A stretch of DNA of 64,000 nt. It comes from Mucilaginibacter sp. KACC 22773. GTDB taxonomy: Bacteria; Bacteroidota; Bacteroidia; Sphingobacteriales; Sphingobacteriaceae. Where the stretch lies: the NCBI RefSeq assembly GCF_028736215.1, contig NZ_CP117883.1:4526001-4590000 (forward strand), given 5' to 3'. This document shows positions 8,280 through 16,387 of this stretch, piece after piece. The notes beneath the pieces are model-generated. The model saw only the letters and a program-made list of their open reading frames with translations, was not told where the DNA came from and did not search any database. The translations under genes were made by a program, and so were the position numbers. Every line of letters starts with the position of its first letter. Position 1 is the stretch's first letter.

Positions 8280-11129
8280 TTAAAACAGCCCTAACTGGCC
8301 TTTGTCGTCTATATCAATATCATCCGGGTTGGTAATCTCGAAATCAATTTTCTTTGTTTGGATTTGCACCGGTTTTGGGGGCGAATCTGATGATTCATTT
8401 GAGGCTTCCCTTACTTCAGGTTCCGGCGATTTTGCCGCTTCTGTTTTGGGTGATTCTTCTTTCGGAGATTCAACCTGTTTTGGGGCCGATTTCATTGCCG
8501 GTGCTTCTGGTTTCACCGGCTCTGTTTCTGGTTCGGTTTCATCAGTCTCAATGTTTGTTTCACCCAAATCTTCTTCGTCGCTACCGTCCTCTTCAACTGG
8601 TTCTTCTACAACCTCCTCAGTAGCTATTAACTCAACGGATTTTATAGGTAATTGCGACAGGCGGTTGCCCATGGCCTTCATGCCTTTTACATCTATCAGA
8701 TCGGCAAGGTTTACCTCAATGGTTTCGGGTGTTTGCTCTTTACCTTTAAGCTGTACAATTTTTACCAATTGGTTTGCTTTGGCAATGTAAATAAGCTTTG
8801 ATCCGGGCTCATCGCTGATGATGCTTACCTGTTTACCTATAGCTATGGTTTCAAACATGAAGCGTTTAACCATATAGTTTTTGGATTTTCCATCAAGGTG
8901 GATTGCCGAGAAAACTTTTTTAGGATCGTACTTTTCAATCAGGATCATTTTATCATCAAAATGATTGTTCAGATCAAAATTGGTAAGCTCATATACACCG
9001 GTACTCAATACGTTCAGGATACGGTCGTCGCCATCAAACTCGCCCAGGTATTTGCCGCGGCCATCGGCGTTAAGGCGTTTCAGGATCTCATCATACCAAA
9101 TCTTTCTGCCGGCCAGGGTTGATACGCCCTTTGATTTCAGCACAATTTTTTTAACCGGGTATTTGGTAATGATGTTCCCCATCGATCCACGGCCTTTAAT
9201 AGCTATCGAAGCAAAGTCTTCATCAAACTGCAGTTTCTTGAGTTTGGAATGCGGCTTAAGCTGCACATTTACTATTTCGGCCTCACCGTTGGAGTTGGCC
9301 GTAAAATACAACACTTTGGTACCTTTGGTGCCCTTGGTAAGGTCGTATTCCTTATCGCGGGTTACCCCTACTACCGAGAACCGTTTGATATACGCAATGC
9401 CGCTTTCGCCATCCTTGTATATCATGTTGTAAACGGTACGCTCGTCGTTCTTTTTAAATACTGCCACGTGGATGATGTCTTTACCCACAAAAACCTTGTC
9501 CTGCACTTTCGTGATCAGGCAGCGGCCATCGGCGCGGAAAACGATAATCTCGTCGATATCCGAGCAATCGCCAACATACTCCACCGAGTCATCGCGCTTA
9601 AGGCCCGAGCCCACAAAGCCGTCGGTTTTATTAACATACAATTTTATGTTGGCCAACGCCACCTGTGCAGCCTCTACCTTATCAAAGGTGCGCAGTTCGG
9701 TTTTACGGCCCCTGTCTTTACCATACTTTTCGCGTAGCTTTTCAAACCAGGCAATGGTGTAATCGGTAAGGTGTTTCAGGTGATGTTTTACCTGTTTTAT
9801 TTCATTTTCCAGGGCCTTCATCTGCTCATCCGCTTTTTTAACGTCAAAGCGGGTGATGCTGCTCATAGGTTTATCTATCAGCTTTTTATAATCATCGGGC
9901 ATTATGGTACGGTAAAACTGCGGGAAGAAAGGCTCGAACAAGCGGTTCAATACCTCCAGCACCGTTTCAAAATTACCCGATGTTTCATAGTCGGGGTGTT
10001 TGTACATCCCCTCCTGTATAAATATCTTAAGCAACGAACTGAAGAAAATTTTCTCCATCAATTCCTTCAGCCTGATCTCCAGCTCCTGTTTTAGCAGCTC
10101 TTTGGTAAAAAACGTGCTTTCGGTAAGCATATCGTTCACGCTCATAAAGCGTGGCTTATCCGATTGGATAACGCAGGTATTGGGCGATATCGATACCTCG
10201 CAATCGGTAAAGGCATATAATGCATCAATAGTTACATCGGGCGATATACCCGGTGCAAGGTGCACTACAATCTCTACATCCTTTGATGTATTATCTTCAA
10301 TCTTCTTGATCTTGATCTTGCCTTTTTCGTTGGCATTCACAATACTTTCCATCAACCCGCCGGTAGTAGTGCTGAACGGAATTTCGGATATCACCAGCGT
10401 TTTCTTATCCTTTTCGGCAATGCGGGCGCGTACCCTTATCTTACCGCCGCGCTGCCCTTCGTTATAGGCAGATGCATCGGCCATACCTCCGGTAGGGAAA
10501 TCGGGCAATAAATTAGGCCTGATACCTTTAAGGGCGGCAATGGATGCATCAATCAGTTCGATAAAATTATGCGGTAATATTTTGGTAGCCAAACCTACCG
10601 CGATACCTTCGGCGCCCTGGGCAAGCAGCAAAGGAAATTTTACAGGCAGGGTAATAGGTTCTTTATTACGCCCATCGTAACTGGCCTGCCAAATGGTTGT
10701 ATCAGCATTAAACACCACATCCAGCGCGAATTTGGATAAGCGGGCCTCGATATAACGTGGCGCTGCAGCCGAGTCACCGGTTACCGGGTCACCCCAGTTG
10801 CCCTGGCAATCAATCAGCAGGTTTTTTTGCCCTATTTGTACCATGGCATCGCCTATGGATGCATCACCGTGGGGGTGATACTTCATGGTATTACCAATTA
10901 CGTTGGCGGCCTTGTTAAAACGCCCGTCGTCCATTTCCTTTAATGAATGCAGGATACGGCGTTGTACCGGTTTTAAACCATCATTGATGTGTGGTACGGC
11001 CCGGTCAAGGATAACATAGGAGGCATAATCAAGAAACCAGTTTTCGTATAACCCGTCGAGTGAGGTAACGTTATGTAATTTGTCGTCGTTATTGTCAGGT
11101 ATCTCGTTTTGATTCAGATCTTCACTCAT
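8280..11129 (-). CDS. parC: DNA topoisomerase IV subunit A (ParC/GyrA family)
   Basis: 949 residues. The winged-helix/tower core has GLKPVQRRIL (51-60), YHPHGDASIGDAM (84-96) and the catalytic tyrosine Tyr126 in AAAPRYIEARLS. It breaks and rejoins DNA together with the ParE ATPase subunit. After the C-terminal beta-propeller region (about 500-820) comes an acidic Glu/Pro/Ser-rich tail of about 120 residues, probably disordered, ending in DDKGQLGLF. ParC rather than GyrA is favoured because the propeller lacks a clear GyrA box (QRRGGKG) and the overall organisation matches Bacteroidetes ParC; parE is not in the window. The final QLGLF resembles a sliding-clamp-binding pentapeptide. The gene is monocistronic and has a terminator. 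Confidence 0.9.
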   Translation of the reverse strand: MSEDLNQNEIPDNNDDKLHNVTSLDGLYENWFLDYASYVILDRAVPHINDGLKPVQRRILHSLKEMDDGRFNKAANVIGNTMKYHPHGDASIGDAMVQIGQKNLLIDCQGNWGDPVTGDSAAAPRYIEARLSKFALDVVFNADTTIWQASYDGRNKEPITLPVKFPLLLAQGAEGIAVGLATKILPHNFIELIDASIAALKGIRPNLLPDFPTGGMADASAYNEGQRGGKIRVRARIAEKDKKTLVISEIPFSTTTGGLMESIVNANEKGKIKIKKIEDNTSKDVEIVVHLAPGISPDVTIDALYAFTDCEVSISPNTCVIQSDKPRFMSVNDMLTESTFFTKELLKQELEIRLKELMEKIFFSSLLKIFIQEGMYKHPDYETSGNFETVLEVLNRLFEPFFPQFYRTIMPDDYKKLIDKPMSSITRFDVKKADEQMKALENEIKQVKHHLKHLTDYTIAWFEKLREKYGKDRGRKTELRTFDKVEAAQVALANIKLYVNKTDGFVGSGLKRDDSVEYVGDCSDIDEIIVFRADGRCLITKVQDKVFVGKDIIHVAVFKKNDERTVYNMIYKDGESGIAYIKRFSVVGVTRDKEYDLTKGTKGTKVLYFTANSNGEAEIVNVQLKPHSKLKKLQFDEDFASIAIKGRGSMGNIITKYPVKKIVLKSKGVSTLAGRKIWYDEILKRLNADGRGKYLGEFDGDDRILNVLSTGVYELTNFDLNNHFDDKMILIEKYDPKKVFSAIHLDGKSKNYMVKRFMFETIAIGKQVSIISDEPGSKLIYIAKANQLVKIVQLKGKEQTPETIEVNLADLIDVKGMKAMGNRLSQLPIKSVELIATEEVVEEPVEEDGSDEEDLGETNIETDETEPETEPVKPEAPAMKSAPKQVESPKEESPKTEAAKSPEPEVREASNESSDSPPKPVQIQTKKIDFEITNPDDIDIDDKGQLGLF

Positions 11130-11274
11130 TATTCGCTAAAAACTTTTGGATGGGTAAAGATAAAAATTAAAGTGCAGATGTGCAGATTTCAAATTTCAGA
11201 TGTGCAGATGATTTTTTAACACGAATGATGCGGATTGATTCGAATTTCACAAATTCTTGTCTGGTTAGTGATTA

Positions 11275-11389
11275 GTCTGAACTCGGATTAAGCAGATTCT
11301 TCAGATTACACAGATTTCAGAACTTTGACCATTTATCCCCTGCAAATCAAATCAAAAAAATCTGAAGAATCTACAATCCTGGTTCAGAC
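11275..11389. repeat. Palindromic dispersed repeat, GTCTGAAC type
   Basis: Begins GTCTGAACTCGGATT and ends AATCCTGGTTCAGAC, with GATTCTTCAGATT and AATCTGAAGAATC facing each other inside. A block of CACGAAT/CGAATTTCACAAATTC words lies just left (11217-11270). Together these explain most of the 312-bp gap 11130-11441. Related copies are at 12095-12192, 31600-31646 and 32550. Confidence 0.7.
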
Positions 11390-11441
11390 AAAAATCCATA
11401 TTGTTTAACTGACCGTATATAGTGATAAATCGCAAGCAATC

Positions 11442-11993
11442 ATGACCGATAACCGCAGGAGCATTTATAATCCTATCCAGAAAGACACCGTGGTATTCTT
11501 GAAAACAGCCGCCGAAACAAACGGCGAATACACTTTAGTAGAAGTTGAACTGGCCGATGGCGGCGGTGTAGGCCTGCATTACCACAAAACTTACGGCGAA
11601 AAATTTAGCTGTATTGATGGTGAAGTAGAGGTAGCATTAGGCAAAAATGCATATAAGTTAAAACCCGGCCAGCAAGCCCTGGCCGAACCCAACGTTAACC
11701 ACCTGTTCAGGAACAGAAGCGGCAAACCCTGCAAATTCAGCGTAGAACTGAGGCCCGCAAGCAGGGGCTTTGAGCAATCACTTCAAATAGGATATGGCCT
11801 GGCATCAGATGGCCTCACCAATAAAAAAGGCTTCCCAAGGGATAAGCTGGCATTAGCCTGGCTGTTTGATATCAGCGAAAGCAACCTCCCCGGCTGGATG
11901 AGCATTTTTGAGTTTATACTCAGAAAACAGGCTAAAAAAGCCCGCGCAAAAGGCATTGACAGGGCCCTTATTGAAAAGTATGTGCAGTTTTAA
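11442..11993 (+). CDS. Cupin-domain protein
   Basis: 183 residues. The cupin core is visible as GLHYHKTYGEKFSCIDGEVEVALG (first motif, His-x-His...Glu; read in pieces) and PGQQALAEPNVNHLFRN (second motif with His). The metal-binding His, His, Glu and distal His are all present, so a metal-dependent enzyme or sensor is likely. The C-terminal 60 residues are a helical extension ending KARAKGIDRALIEKYVQF. The substrate cannot be told. The gene stands alone between two copies of the GTCTGAAC palindromic repeat. Confidence 0.8.
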   Translation: MTDNRRSIYNPIQKDTVVFLKTAAETNGEYTLVEVELADGGGVGLHYHKTYGEKFSCIDGEVEVALGKNAYKLKPGQQALAEPNVNHLFRNRSGKPCKFSVELRPASRGFEQSLQIGYGLASDGLTNKKGFPRDKLALAWLFDISESNLPGWMSIFEFILRKQAKKARAKGIDRALIEKYVQF

Positions 11994-12094
11994 ACTGATG
12001 TGCAGATATGCAGGTTTTAGATGTGCCGATTCTTATTTAACACGCATGGCACGAATTGACTCGAATTTCACAAATTCCTGTCTGGTTAAAAGAT

Positions 12095-12192
12095 GTCTGA
12101 ACCGGGATTCGTCAGACTAAAGGATTACAGGATTTTTTGAAAATCTAAATCAAAATAACCTGATCAATCTGCTTAGCAATCCGGGTTCATAC
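12095..12192. repeat. Second GTCTGAAC-type palindromic repeat, right of the cupin gene
   Basis: Begins GTCTGAACCGGGATT and ends AATCCGGGTTCATAC. It is preceded (12039-12090) by the same CACGAATTGACTCGAATTTCACAAATTCCTGTCTGGTT block that stands left of the 11275 copy, so the cupin gene is flanked by two repeats in direct orientation. Confidence 0.7.
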
Positions 12193-12225
12193 AATCATCT
12201 GCACATCTGAAATCTGCACATCTTG

Positions 12226-13056
12226 CTACCCCAGCCTCACATAGTGACTCAACCGCATCTGCAAATATTGTGCCTTTACCAGTAGCGTTTTTGTTTGTAT
12301 AAAACGTTCAATATCGCGGGCGGCGCTCATTAAATTGCTTTTGTAAACCAGGCCAAAATTAAAGTAGTTTAAATCAAATTTCCATTTATTCTTTAAAAAA
12401 TCAATAACCTCCGTGTCCTTCTCCAGTAAAAGCCGGTAATTAACAACCAGGTAATCATCTGCGGGCAGCTTTTTTAAGGTCTTTAATATTTCTTCATTAT
12501 AGTTTATCCACACCTTTAAATAAGTTTCGGCATGTTCGGCGTAAAACTTTTCTTCGCGGCGGCTGCGTCGCCAGTGTTTCCAGAGCATCCGTTGCAGGCA
12601 ATTGCGGCCCATGTATTTTTTATCAATATGCGCAAACTCCCTGTTTATCAACGAACTGATAACAGCCTGGTAATCGCGCATAATTACCAGGTATTTGGCT
12701 TCGGGCAGTAACCTACTGTAGGTATCAAGGAAAAGGCAGGTGCGTGGGTCTTTCCATGCCCATTGCTCATACAGTTGCTGTTTTATATTAATAATGCCTT
12801 GCAATTTGGCCAGCTGGTAAGGCGATAATTCTATCTTTTTGGCATCTACCAGGCCCGAAATATGGAGGCTGTTGTTATTCAAAATCTCCTCATGCAGCTT
12901 TAAAAATTCAACATCCTCAAAATGCCCGTCAATGTTTCCATTGTTACCCGCTGCCAGGTTTTCGCCAATTTGCAGTCCGCACCGGTTAAGCCAGTTTGTT
13001 ATTAACGATGTGCCTGAGCGGTGCATTCCGGCTATAATTAAAGTTTGGTGTTGCAT
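12226..13056 (-). CDS. Sulfotransferase-family protein
   Basis: 276 residues. The N-terminal IIAGMHRSGTSLITNWL (residues 7-23) is the 5'-phosphosulfate-binding loop of PAPS-dependent sulfotransferases. WKDPRTCLFL near 100 and YLVIMRDYQAVISSLINRE near 125-143 give the 3'-phosphate-binding region (RDP-like arginine and a serine). No signal peptide. The family moves a sulfuryl group from PAPS to hydroxyl or amino groups of sugars or small molecules. It lies 37 bp downstream of an APS kinase gene, the enzyme that makes PAPS, so the two probably form a small sulfation operon. The acceptor is unknown. Confidence 0.8.
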   Translation of the reverse strand: MQHQTLIIAGMHRSGTSLITNWLNRCGLQIGENLAAGNNGNIDGHFEDVEFLKLHEEILNNNSLHISGLVDAKKIELSPYQLAKLQGIINIKQQLYEQWAWKDPRTCLFLDTYSRLLPEAKYLVIMRDYQAVISSLINREFAHIDKKYMGRNCLQRMLWKHWRRSRREEKFYAEHAETYLKVWINYNEEILKTLKKLPADDYLVVNYRLLLEKDTEVIDFLKNKWKFDLNYFNFGLVYKSNLMSAARDIERFIQTKTLLVKAQYLQMRLSHYVRLG

Positions 13057-13093
13057 GGGGGTATTAATTTAACTGTGATTGATTTTGAAATAT

Positions 13094-13645
13094 TCAACAG
13101 GCAATAACCTGCTGTTTTAATAATTGATGCTCGTGTTGTATAAAAGCCAGCAGCATAGCTGTGCATTCGGTAATATTATGGGTATAGGTATTAATATGCA
13201 GGTGGGGCGATGCCGGTGCTTCAAACGGGTCATTCACGCCTGTTAAGTTGCCAACGCGTTCGGGATGGCCGGCTGGCAATTGCGCTTTTTGATAAAGCCC
13301 TTTGGTATCCCTTGCCTTTAAAATGGGTAAAGGGCAATCCACATAAACTACTTTAACATCATCGTAATTGTTAACCAGCTGGCTCCGCATAGCGTTATAG
13401 GGCATTATGGCGCTGATGACGGTAACGATGCCCTGGTTGCTAAACTTATTGGCTATAAAGCCCAGCCGCCTGATGTTTTCAAACCTATCTTTCTTTGAAT
13501 ATTTAAGATCGGGGAATAGCTGCTGCCGGTATTCGTCGGCATCAATTACCTCTGTTGGAATTTCTATCCGGCTGAGGCTTACTTTAACTTTTTGAGCGAG
13601 GGTGGTTTTCCCGGCGCCAGACAGGCCGCAAAGTAGTAAGATCAT
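13094..13645 (-). CDS. cysC: Adenylyl-sulfate kinase (APS kinase)
   Basis: 183 residues. The Walker A loop GLSGAGKTT is at residues 7-15; VIDADEYRQQLFPDL corresponds to the DGDxxR region; RRLGFIANKF and VISAIMPYNAMRSQ correspond to the lid; VDCPLPILKARDTKGLYQKA and LTGVNDPFEAP are strong APS kinase signatures. It phosphorylates adenosine 5'-phosphosulfate to PAPS. One difference: the SPYR motif reads MPYN. No ATP sulfurylase gene is nearby, so APS must come from elsewhere in the genome. It is the first gene of a two-gene unit with the sulfotransferase. Confidence 0.85.
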   Translation of the reverse strand: MILLLCGLSGAGKTTLAQKVKVSLSRIEIPTEVIDADEYRQQLFPDLKYSKKDRFENIRRLGFIANKFSNQGIVTVISAIMPYNAMRSQLVNNYDDVKVVYVDCPLPILKARDTKGLYQKAQLPAGHPERVGNLTGVNDPFEAPASPHLHINTYTHNITECTAMLLAFIQHEHQLLKQQVIAC

Positions 13646-13884
13646 ACAATTAATAGTTTTGGTTAACGTAAACAGGGCTGATGAACCCTTAATTAATTAT
13701 TTACTTAACGACAAATTTTCAGCTTAAATTGTAGTTAACACAGTGTGCATCGACAGAGAGTAGTTTTGTATCGACGAACCCATTAATAACGCAGACCAGG
13801 AGTTTTTGTTGAAGGAAATTTTATAAACTTAAAAAATATTTCAATATTTTATCTACTAAATAGATAGATATTATAGATTAATTA

Positions 13885-13892
13885 TATATTTG
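13885..13892 (+). promoter_or_regulatory. Bacteroidetes-type -7 box, candidate promoter of an RNA gene
   Basis: TATATTTG matches the TAnnTTTG consensus exactly. No good -33 TTTG is seen at the usual distance. It predicts a transcript starting near 13898, where a hairpin begins, in a stretch without a reading frame. Confidence 0.4.
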
Positions 13893-13897
13893 CAGCA

Positions 13898-14054
13898 GAT
13901 AGTTTATAAATGGGTGCATTTTTAACTATAACGCAGGCGCTGGCTGGCAGCAAGCGGATGGTTCGACCCCATCCCCTGCATCTCTTCTCTTCTCATATTT
14001 ATGTTTTATAATTGGTTAGAATCTGAGCTCCTGCCCATCAGGAGCTCTTTTCTT
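13898..14054 (+). ncRNA. Candidate structured non-coding RNA with a tRNA T-arm-like hairpin
   Basis: No protein frame, but ordered structure. Hairpin 1: ATAGTT (13899-13904) pairs with AACTAT (13924-13929), and inside it AAATG pairs with CATTT. Then a three-way junction: GCAGG (13933-13937) pairs with CCTGC (13975-13979), enclosing GCTG/CAGC (13939-13951) and GATGG-TTCGACC-CCATC (13957-13973). That last hairpin is the stem and loop of a tRNA T arm. A strong terminator ends the unit at 14025-14054. I found no D arm, anticodon arm or matching 5' acceptor, so it is not an ordinary tRNA. Family unknown; start approximate. Confidence 0.5.
14025..14054 (+). terminator. Intrinsic terminator of the candidate RNA
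   Basis: GAGCTCCTG pairs perfectly with CAGGAGCTC (9 bp) across the loop CCCAT and is followed by TTTTCTT. Confidence 0.85.
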
Positions 14055-14069
14055 GTTACACACTAATGT

Positions 14070-14200
14070 TCACGAATCTTTACGAATTACACGAATTAGA
14101 AAGTTAATGTCACTATCGATACTTATCGTCCTAAAATTCGCGTGACCGTCATTTGGGAAATCCGATTTAATTCGTGACAATTCGTGCGATTACACTTATT
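14070..14200. repeat. CACGAATT-type inverted repeat
   Basis: CACGAATCTTTACGAATTACACGAATTAG on the left faces TTAATTCGTGACAATTCGTGCGATTACAC on the right. The same words occur at 11217, 12039 and 29875-29935. Nothing else is seen between the terminator at 14054 and the promoter at 14243. Confidence 0.6.
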
Positions 14201-14242
14201 AAAATAATTTAAAAAGTTCTTTTTATTGAAAATAAGTTTTAT

Positions 14243-14250
14243 TATGTTTG
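14243..14250 (+). promoter_or_regulatory. -7 box upstream of nagB
   Basis: TATGTTTG matches TAnnTTTG. An ATTG 14 bp upstream is too close to be a good -33 box. The predicted start near 14257 gives a leader of about 160 nt that runs into the terminator at 14339-14367 before reaching nagB. Confidence 0.4.
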
Positions 14251-14338
14251 TACCAGTAATGCACAACTTGTTATTAAATAGAATTCTTTTTAGCCTTATG
14301 TCGGTGAGGTTAAAACAGTTTTTGTTAATTGGTTTGAT

Positions 14339-14367
14339 AAATCCTCGTTTCGGCGGGGATTTTTTTT
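14339..14367 (+). terminator. Intrinsic terminator in the nagB leader
   Basis: AATCCTCG pairs with CGGGGATT (8 bp, one G-T) across TTTCGG and is followed by seven or eight T. It lies 53 bp before the nagB start codon, with a promoter-like box upstream. It is either the end of a small RNA or an attenuator for nagB. Confidence 0.75.
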
Positions 14368-14419
14368 AACACGCTTTTTTTTATTCAACATATATATAAC
14401 AAAGGTTCTTTAGAAAATT

Positions 14420-16342
14420 ATGGCCCGATTAAATTTATTGGAAGAGACCCGGTACGAGAAGCTGCCGGTAAGCGTTTATGGCAACCAGCAGGAGGCATCC
14501 ATTGCCGTAGCAGGCAGGATAGCCAAACTTATCCGCGATAAGCAGGCAAAAGGCGAGCAGGCAGTGCTTGGCCTGGCAACAGGTGTTACCCCCATCCGTG
14601 TTTATGCCGAACTGGTACGCTTACATAAGGAAGAAGGCTTGTCGTTTAAAGATGTCATCACCTTTAATTTGGATGAGTACTATCCCATGAAGCCCGATGC
14701 CGCCCAAAGCTATGTTACTTTCATGTATGAGAACCTTTTCAGCCATGTTGATATTGATAAAGCCAATGTCCATATCCCCGATGGTACTTTGGATAAAGAA
14801 GACGTGGTAGCCTTCTGCCTGGATTATGAAAAACAGATTGAAGAATTAGGCGGCCTGGATTTACAGATATTAGGTATCGGCCGTACCGGCCACATCGGAT
14901 TTAATGAGCCTGGCTCTGCGCCAAATTCGGGTACCCGTTTGGTTACCCTGGATGATTTGACCCGCAGCGATGCCGCCCGCGATTTTGGTGGCAAGGCCAA
15001 TGTGCCTACCAAAGCCATCACCATGGGTATTGGCACCATTTTTAAAGCCCGCGAAATCATCCTGATGGCCTGGAGCGCCAAAAAAGCGCCGATTGTTAAA
15101 AAAGCGGTAGAAGGCGAGATATCAGGCGAAGTTCCTGCTACCTACCTGCAATTATCAGAGCATGTGGAATTTGTGCTTGACGAAGCGGCAGCATCTGAAC
15201 TAACCCGCTTTGATACCCCCTGGCTGGTAAAAGATTGTTCATGGGATGATAATACGCTGAAAAAGAAAGCCGTGATCTGGCTGGCTGATACCATTGGCAA
15301 ACCGGTATTAAAACTTACCGAAGAAGATTACAACAACCATGGTATGGCTCAATTAGCTGTAGAGCAAGGCCCTGTTTACAACATCAATATTGATATTTTT
15401 AACCAGATACAGCATACCATTACCGGCTGGCCGGGTGGCAAACCCAATGCTGATGATTCACAACGCCCTGAAAGGGCTTTACCGGCAAAAAAACGCTCGG
15501 TTATCTTCTCCCCGCACCCGGATGATGATGTGATCTCGATGGGTGGTACCTTCATCCGCCTGGTTGACCAGGGGCATGATGTGCATGTTGCTTACCAAAC
15601 ATCGGGCAACACCGCAGTTTGGGATGATGATGTGCTGCGTTACATGGAGTTCGCCATCGATTTTACCAACAGCATTGGTGAGGACAGTGCACACCTGACT
15701 TCGTTATACGAAGAAATGCGTGCCTTCTTCCCGCAAAAACAACCCAACCAGATTGATACCCGTGAGATACGGAATGTAAAAGGTTTTATCCGCAAAACAG
15801 AAGCCATCTCGGGAGCCCGTTATGCCGGCTTGCAGGACGATCATATCCACTTTATGGCCCTGCCTTTTTATGAAACCGGCAAGATCAAAAAGAACACCGT
15901 TGGCGAGGAGGATATCCTGTTAACCATCGAACTGCTTCAGAAAATAAAACCACACCAGATCTTCGCTGCCGGCGATTTTGCTGATCCTAATGGCACCCAC
16001 CTGGTGTGTTTCAACATTATCCTTGCCGCCCTTGACCGTTTAAAAGCTACCGAAGAGTGGGTAAAAGATTGCTGGTTATGGATGTACCGCGGTGCATGGC
16101 ACGAGTTTGAAACTCATGAAATTGAGATGGCTGTGCCGCTTTCACCACAGGAAGTGATCCGCAAGCGTAATGCCATCTTCAAACACCAATCCCAAAAAGA
16201 CAGGCCGGTATTCCCAGGTGATGATGCAAGGGAATTCTGGGTACGGGCTGAAGACAGGACAAGTGATACCGCTAAAAAATACGACAGGTTAGGATTGGCT
16301 GAGTACGAAGCTATGGAGGCTTTCGTGAGGTATAGGTTTTAG
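14420..16342 (+). CDS. nagB: Glucosamine-6-phosphate deaminase fused to a PIG-L/LmbE-type deacetylase domain
   Basis: 640 residues. The N-terminal 280 residues are NagB/6-phosphogluconolactonase-like: LGLATGVTPIRVYAEL (about 50-65), NLDEYYPM (about 88-95) and LGIGRTGHIGFNEPGS (about 150-165). It converts glucosamine 6-phosphate to fructose 6-phosphate and ammonia. The C-terminal half begins near residue 360 with SPHPDDDVISMGGTF, the metal-binding His-Pro-Asp-Asp motif of PIG-L/LmbE N-acetylglucosaminyl deacetylases, with a later HxxH-like segment NGTHLVCF. The fusion could deacetylate and deaminate amino sugars in one protein; this length is common for NagB in Bacteroidetes. It is preceded by a leader with a terminator and followed by a strong one. 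Confidence 0.9.
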   Translation: MARLNLLEETRYEKLPVSVYGNQQEASIAVAGRIAKLIRDKQAKGEQAVLGLATGVTPIRVYAELVRLHKEEGLSFKDVITFNLDEYYPMKPDAAQSYVTFMYENLFSHVDIDKANVHIPDGTLDKEDVVAFCLDYEKQIEELGGLDLQILGIGRTGHIGFNEPGSAPNSGTRLVTLDDLTRSDAARDFGGKANVPTKAITMGIGTIFKAREIILMAWSAKKAPIVKKAVEGEISGEVPATYLQLSEHVEFVLDEAAASELTRFDTPWLVKDCSWDDNTLKKKAVIWLADTIGKPVLKLTEEDYNNHGMAQLAVEQGPVYNINIDIFNQIQHTITGWPGGKPNADDSQRPERALPAKKRSVIFSPHPDDDVISMGGTFIRLVDQGHDVHVAYQTSGNTAVWDDDVLRYMEFAIDFTNSIGEDSAHLTSLYEEMRAFFPQKQPNQIDTREIRNVKGFIRKTEAISGARYAGLQDDHIHFMALPFYETGKIKKNTVGEEDILLTIELLQKIKPHQIFAAGDFADPNGTHLVCFNIILAALDRLKATEEWVKDCWLWMYRGAWHEFETHEIEMAVPLSPQEVIRKRNAIFKHQSQKDRPVFPGDDAREFWVRAEDRTSDTAKKYDRLGLAEYEAMEAFVRYRF

Positions 16343-16349
16343 GTCGTTT

Positions 16350-16386
16350 AGTCCATGGACCATAGACTATGGTCCATGGACTTTTT
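16350..16386 (+). terminator. Long perfect hairpin terminator between nagB and ftcD
   Basis: AGTCCATGGACCATA pairs perfectly with TATGGTCCATGGACT (15 bp) across the loop GAC and is followed by TTTTCTT on the plus strand. It is built from repeated words (TCCATGGACCATAGACTATGG), so it may also belong to the low-complexity repeat class seen elsewhere here. Confidence 0.75.
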
Positions 16387-16387
16387 C

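Noticed and set aside
8302..10467. Several long plus-strand frames opposite parC
   Set aside because: They are shadows of parC; the longest ones mirror its acidic Glu/Ser/Pro tail.
13891..13981. A tRNA gene
   Set aside because: Only the T arm and a possible 3' acceptor strand (CCCTGCA) are present. The 5' strand TGCAGCA pairs at five positions only, overlaps the promoter box, and no D or anticodon arm was found.
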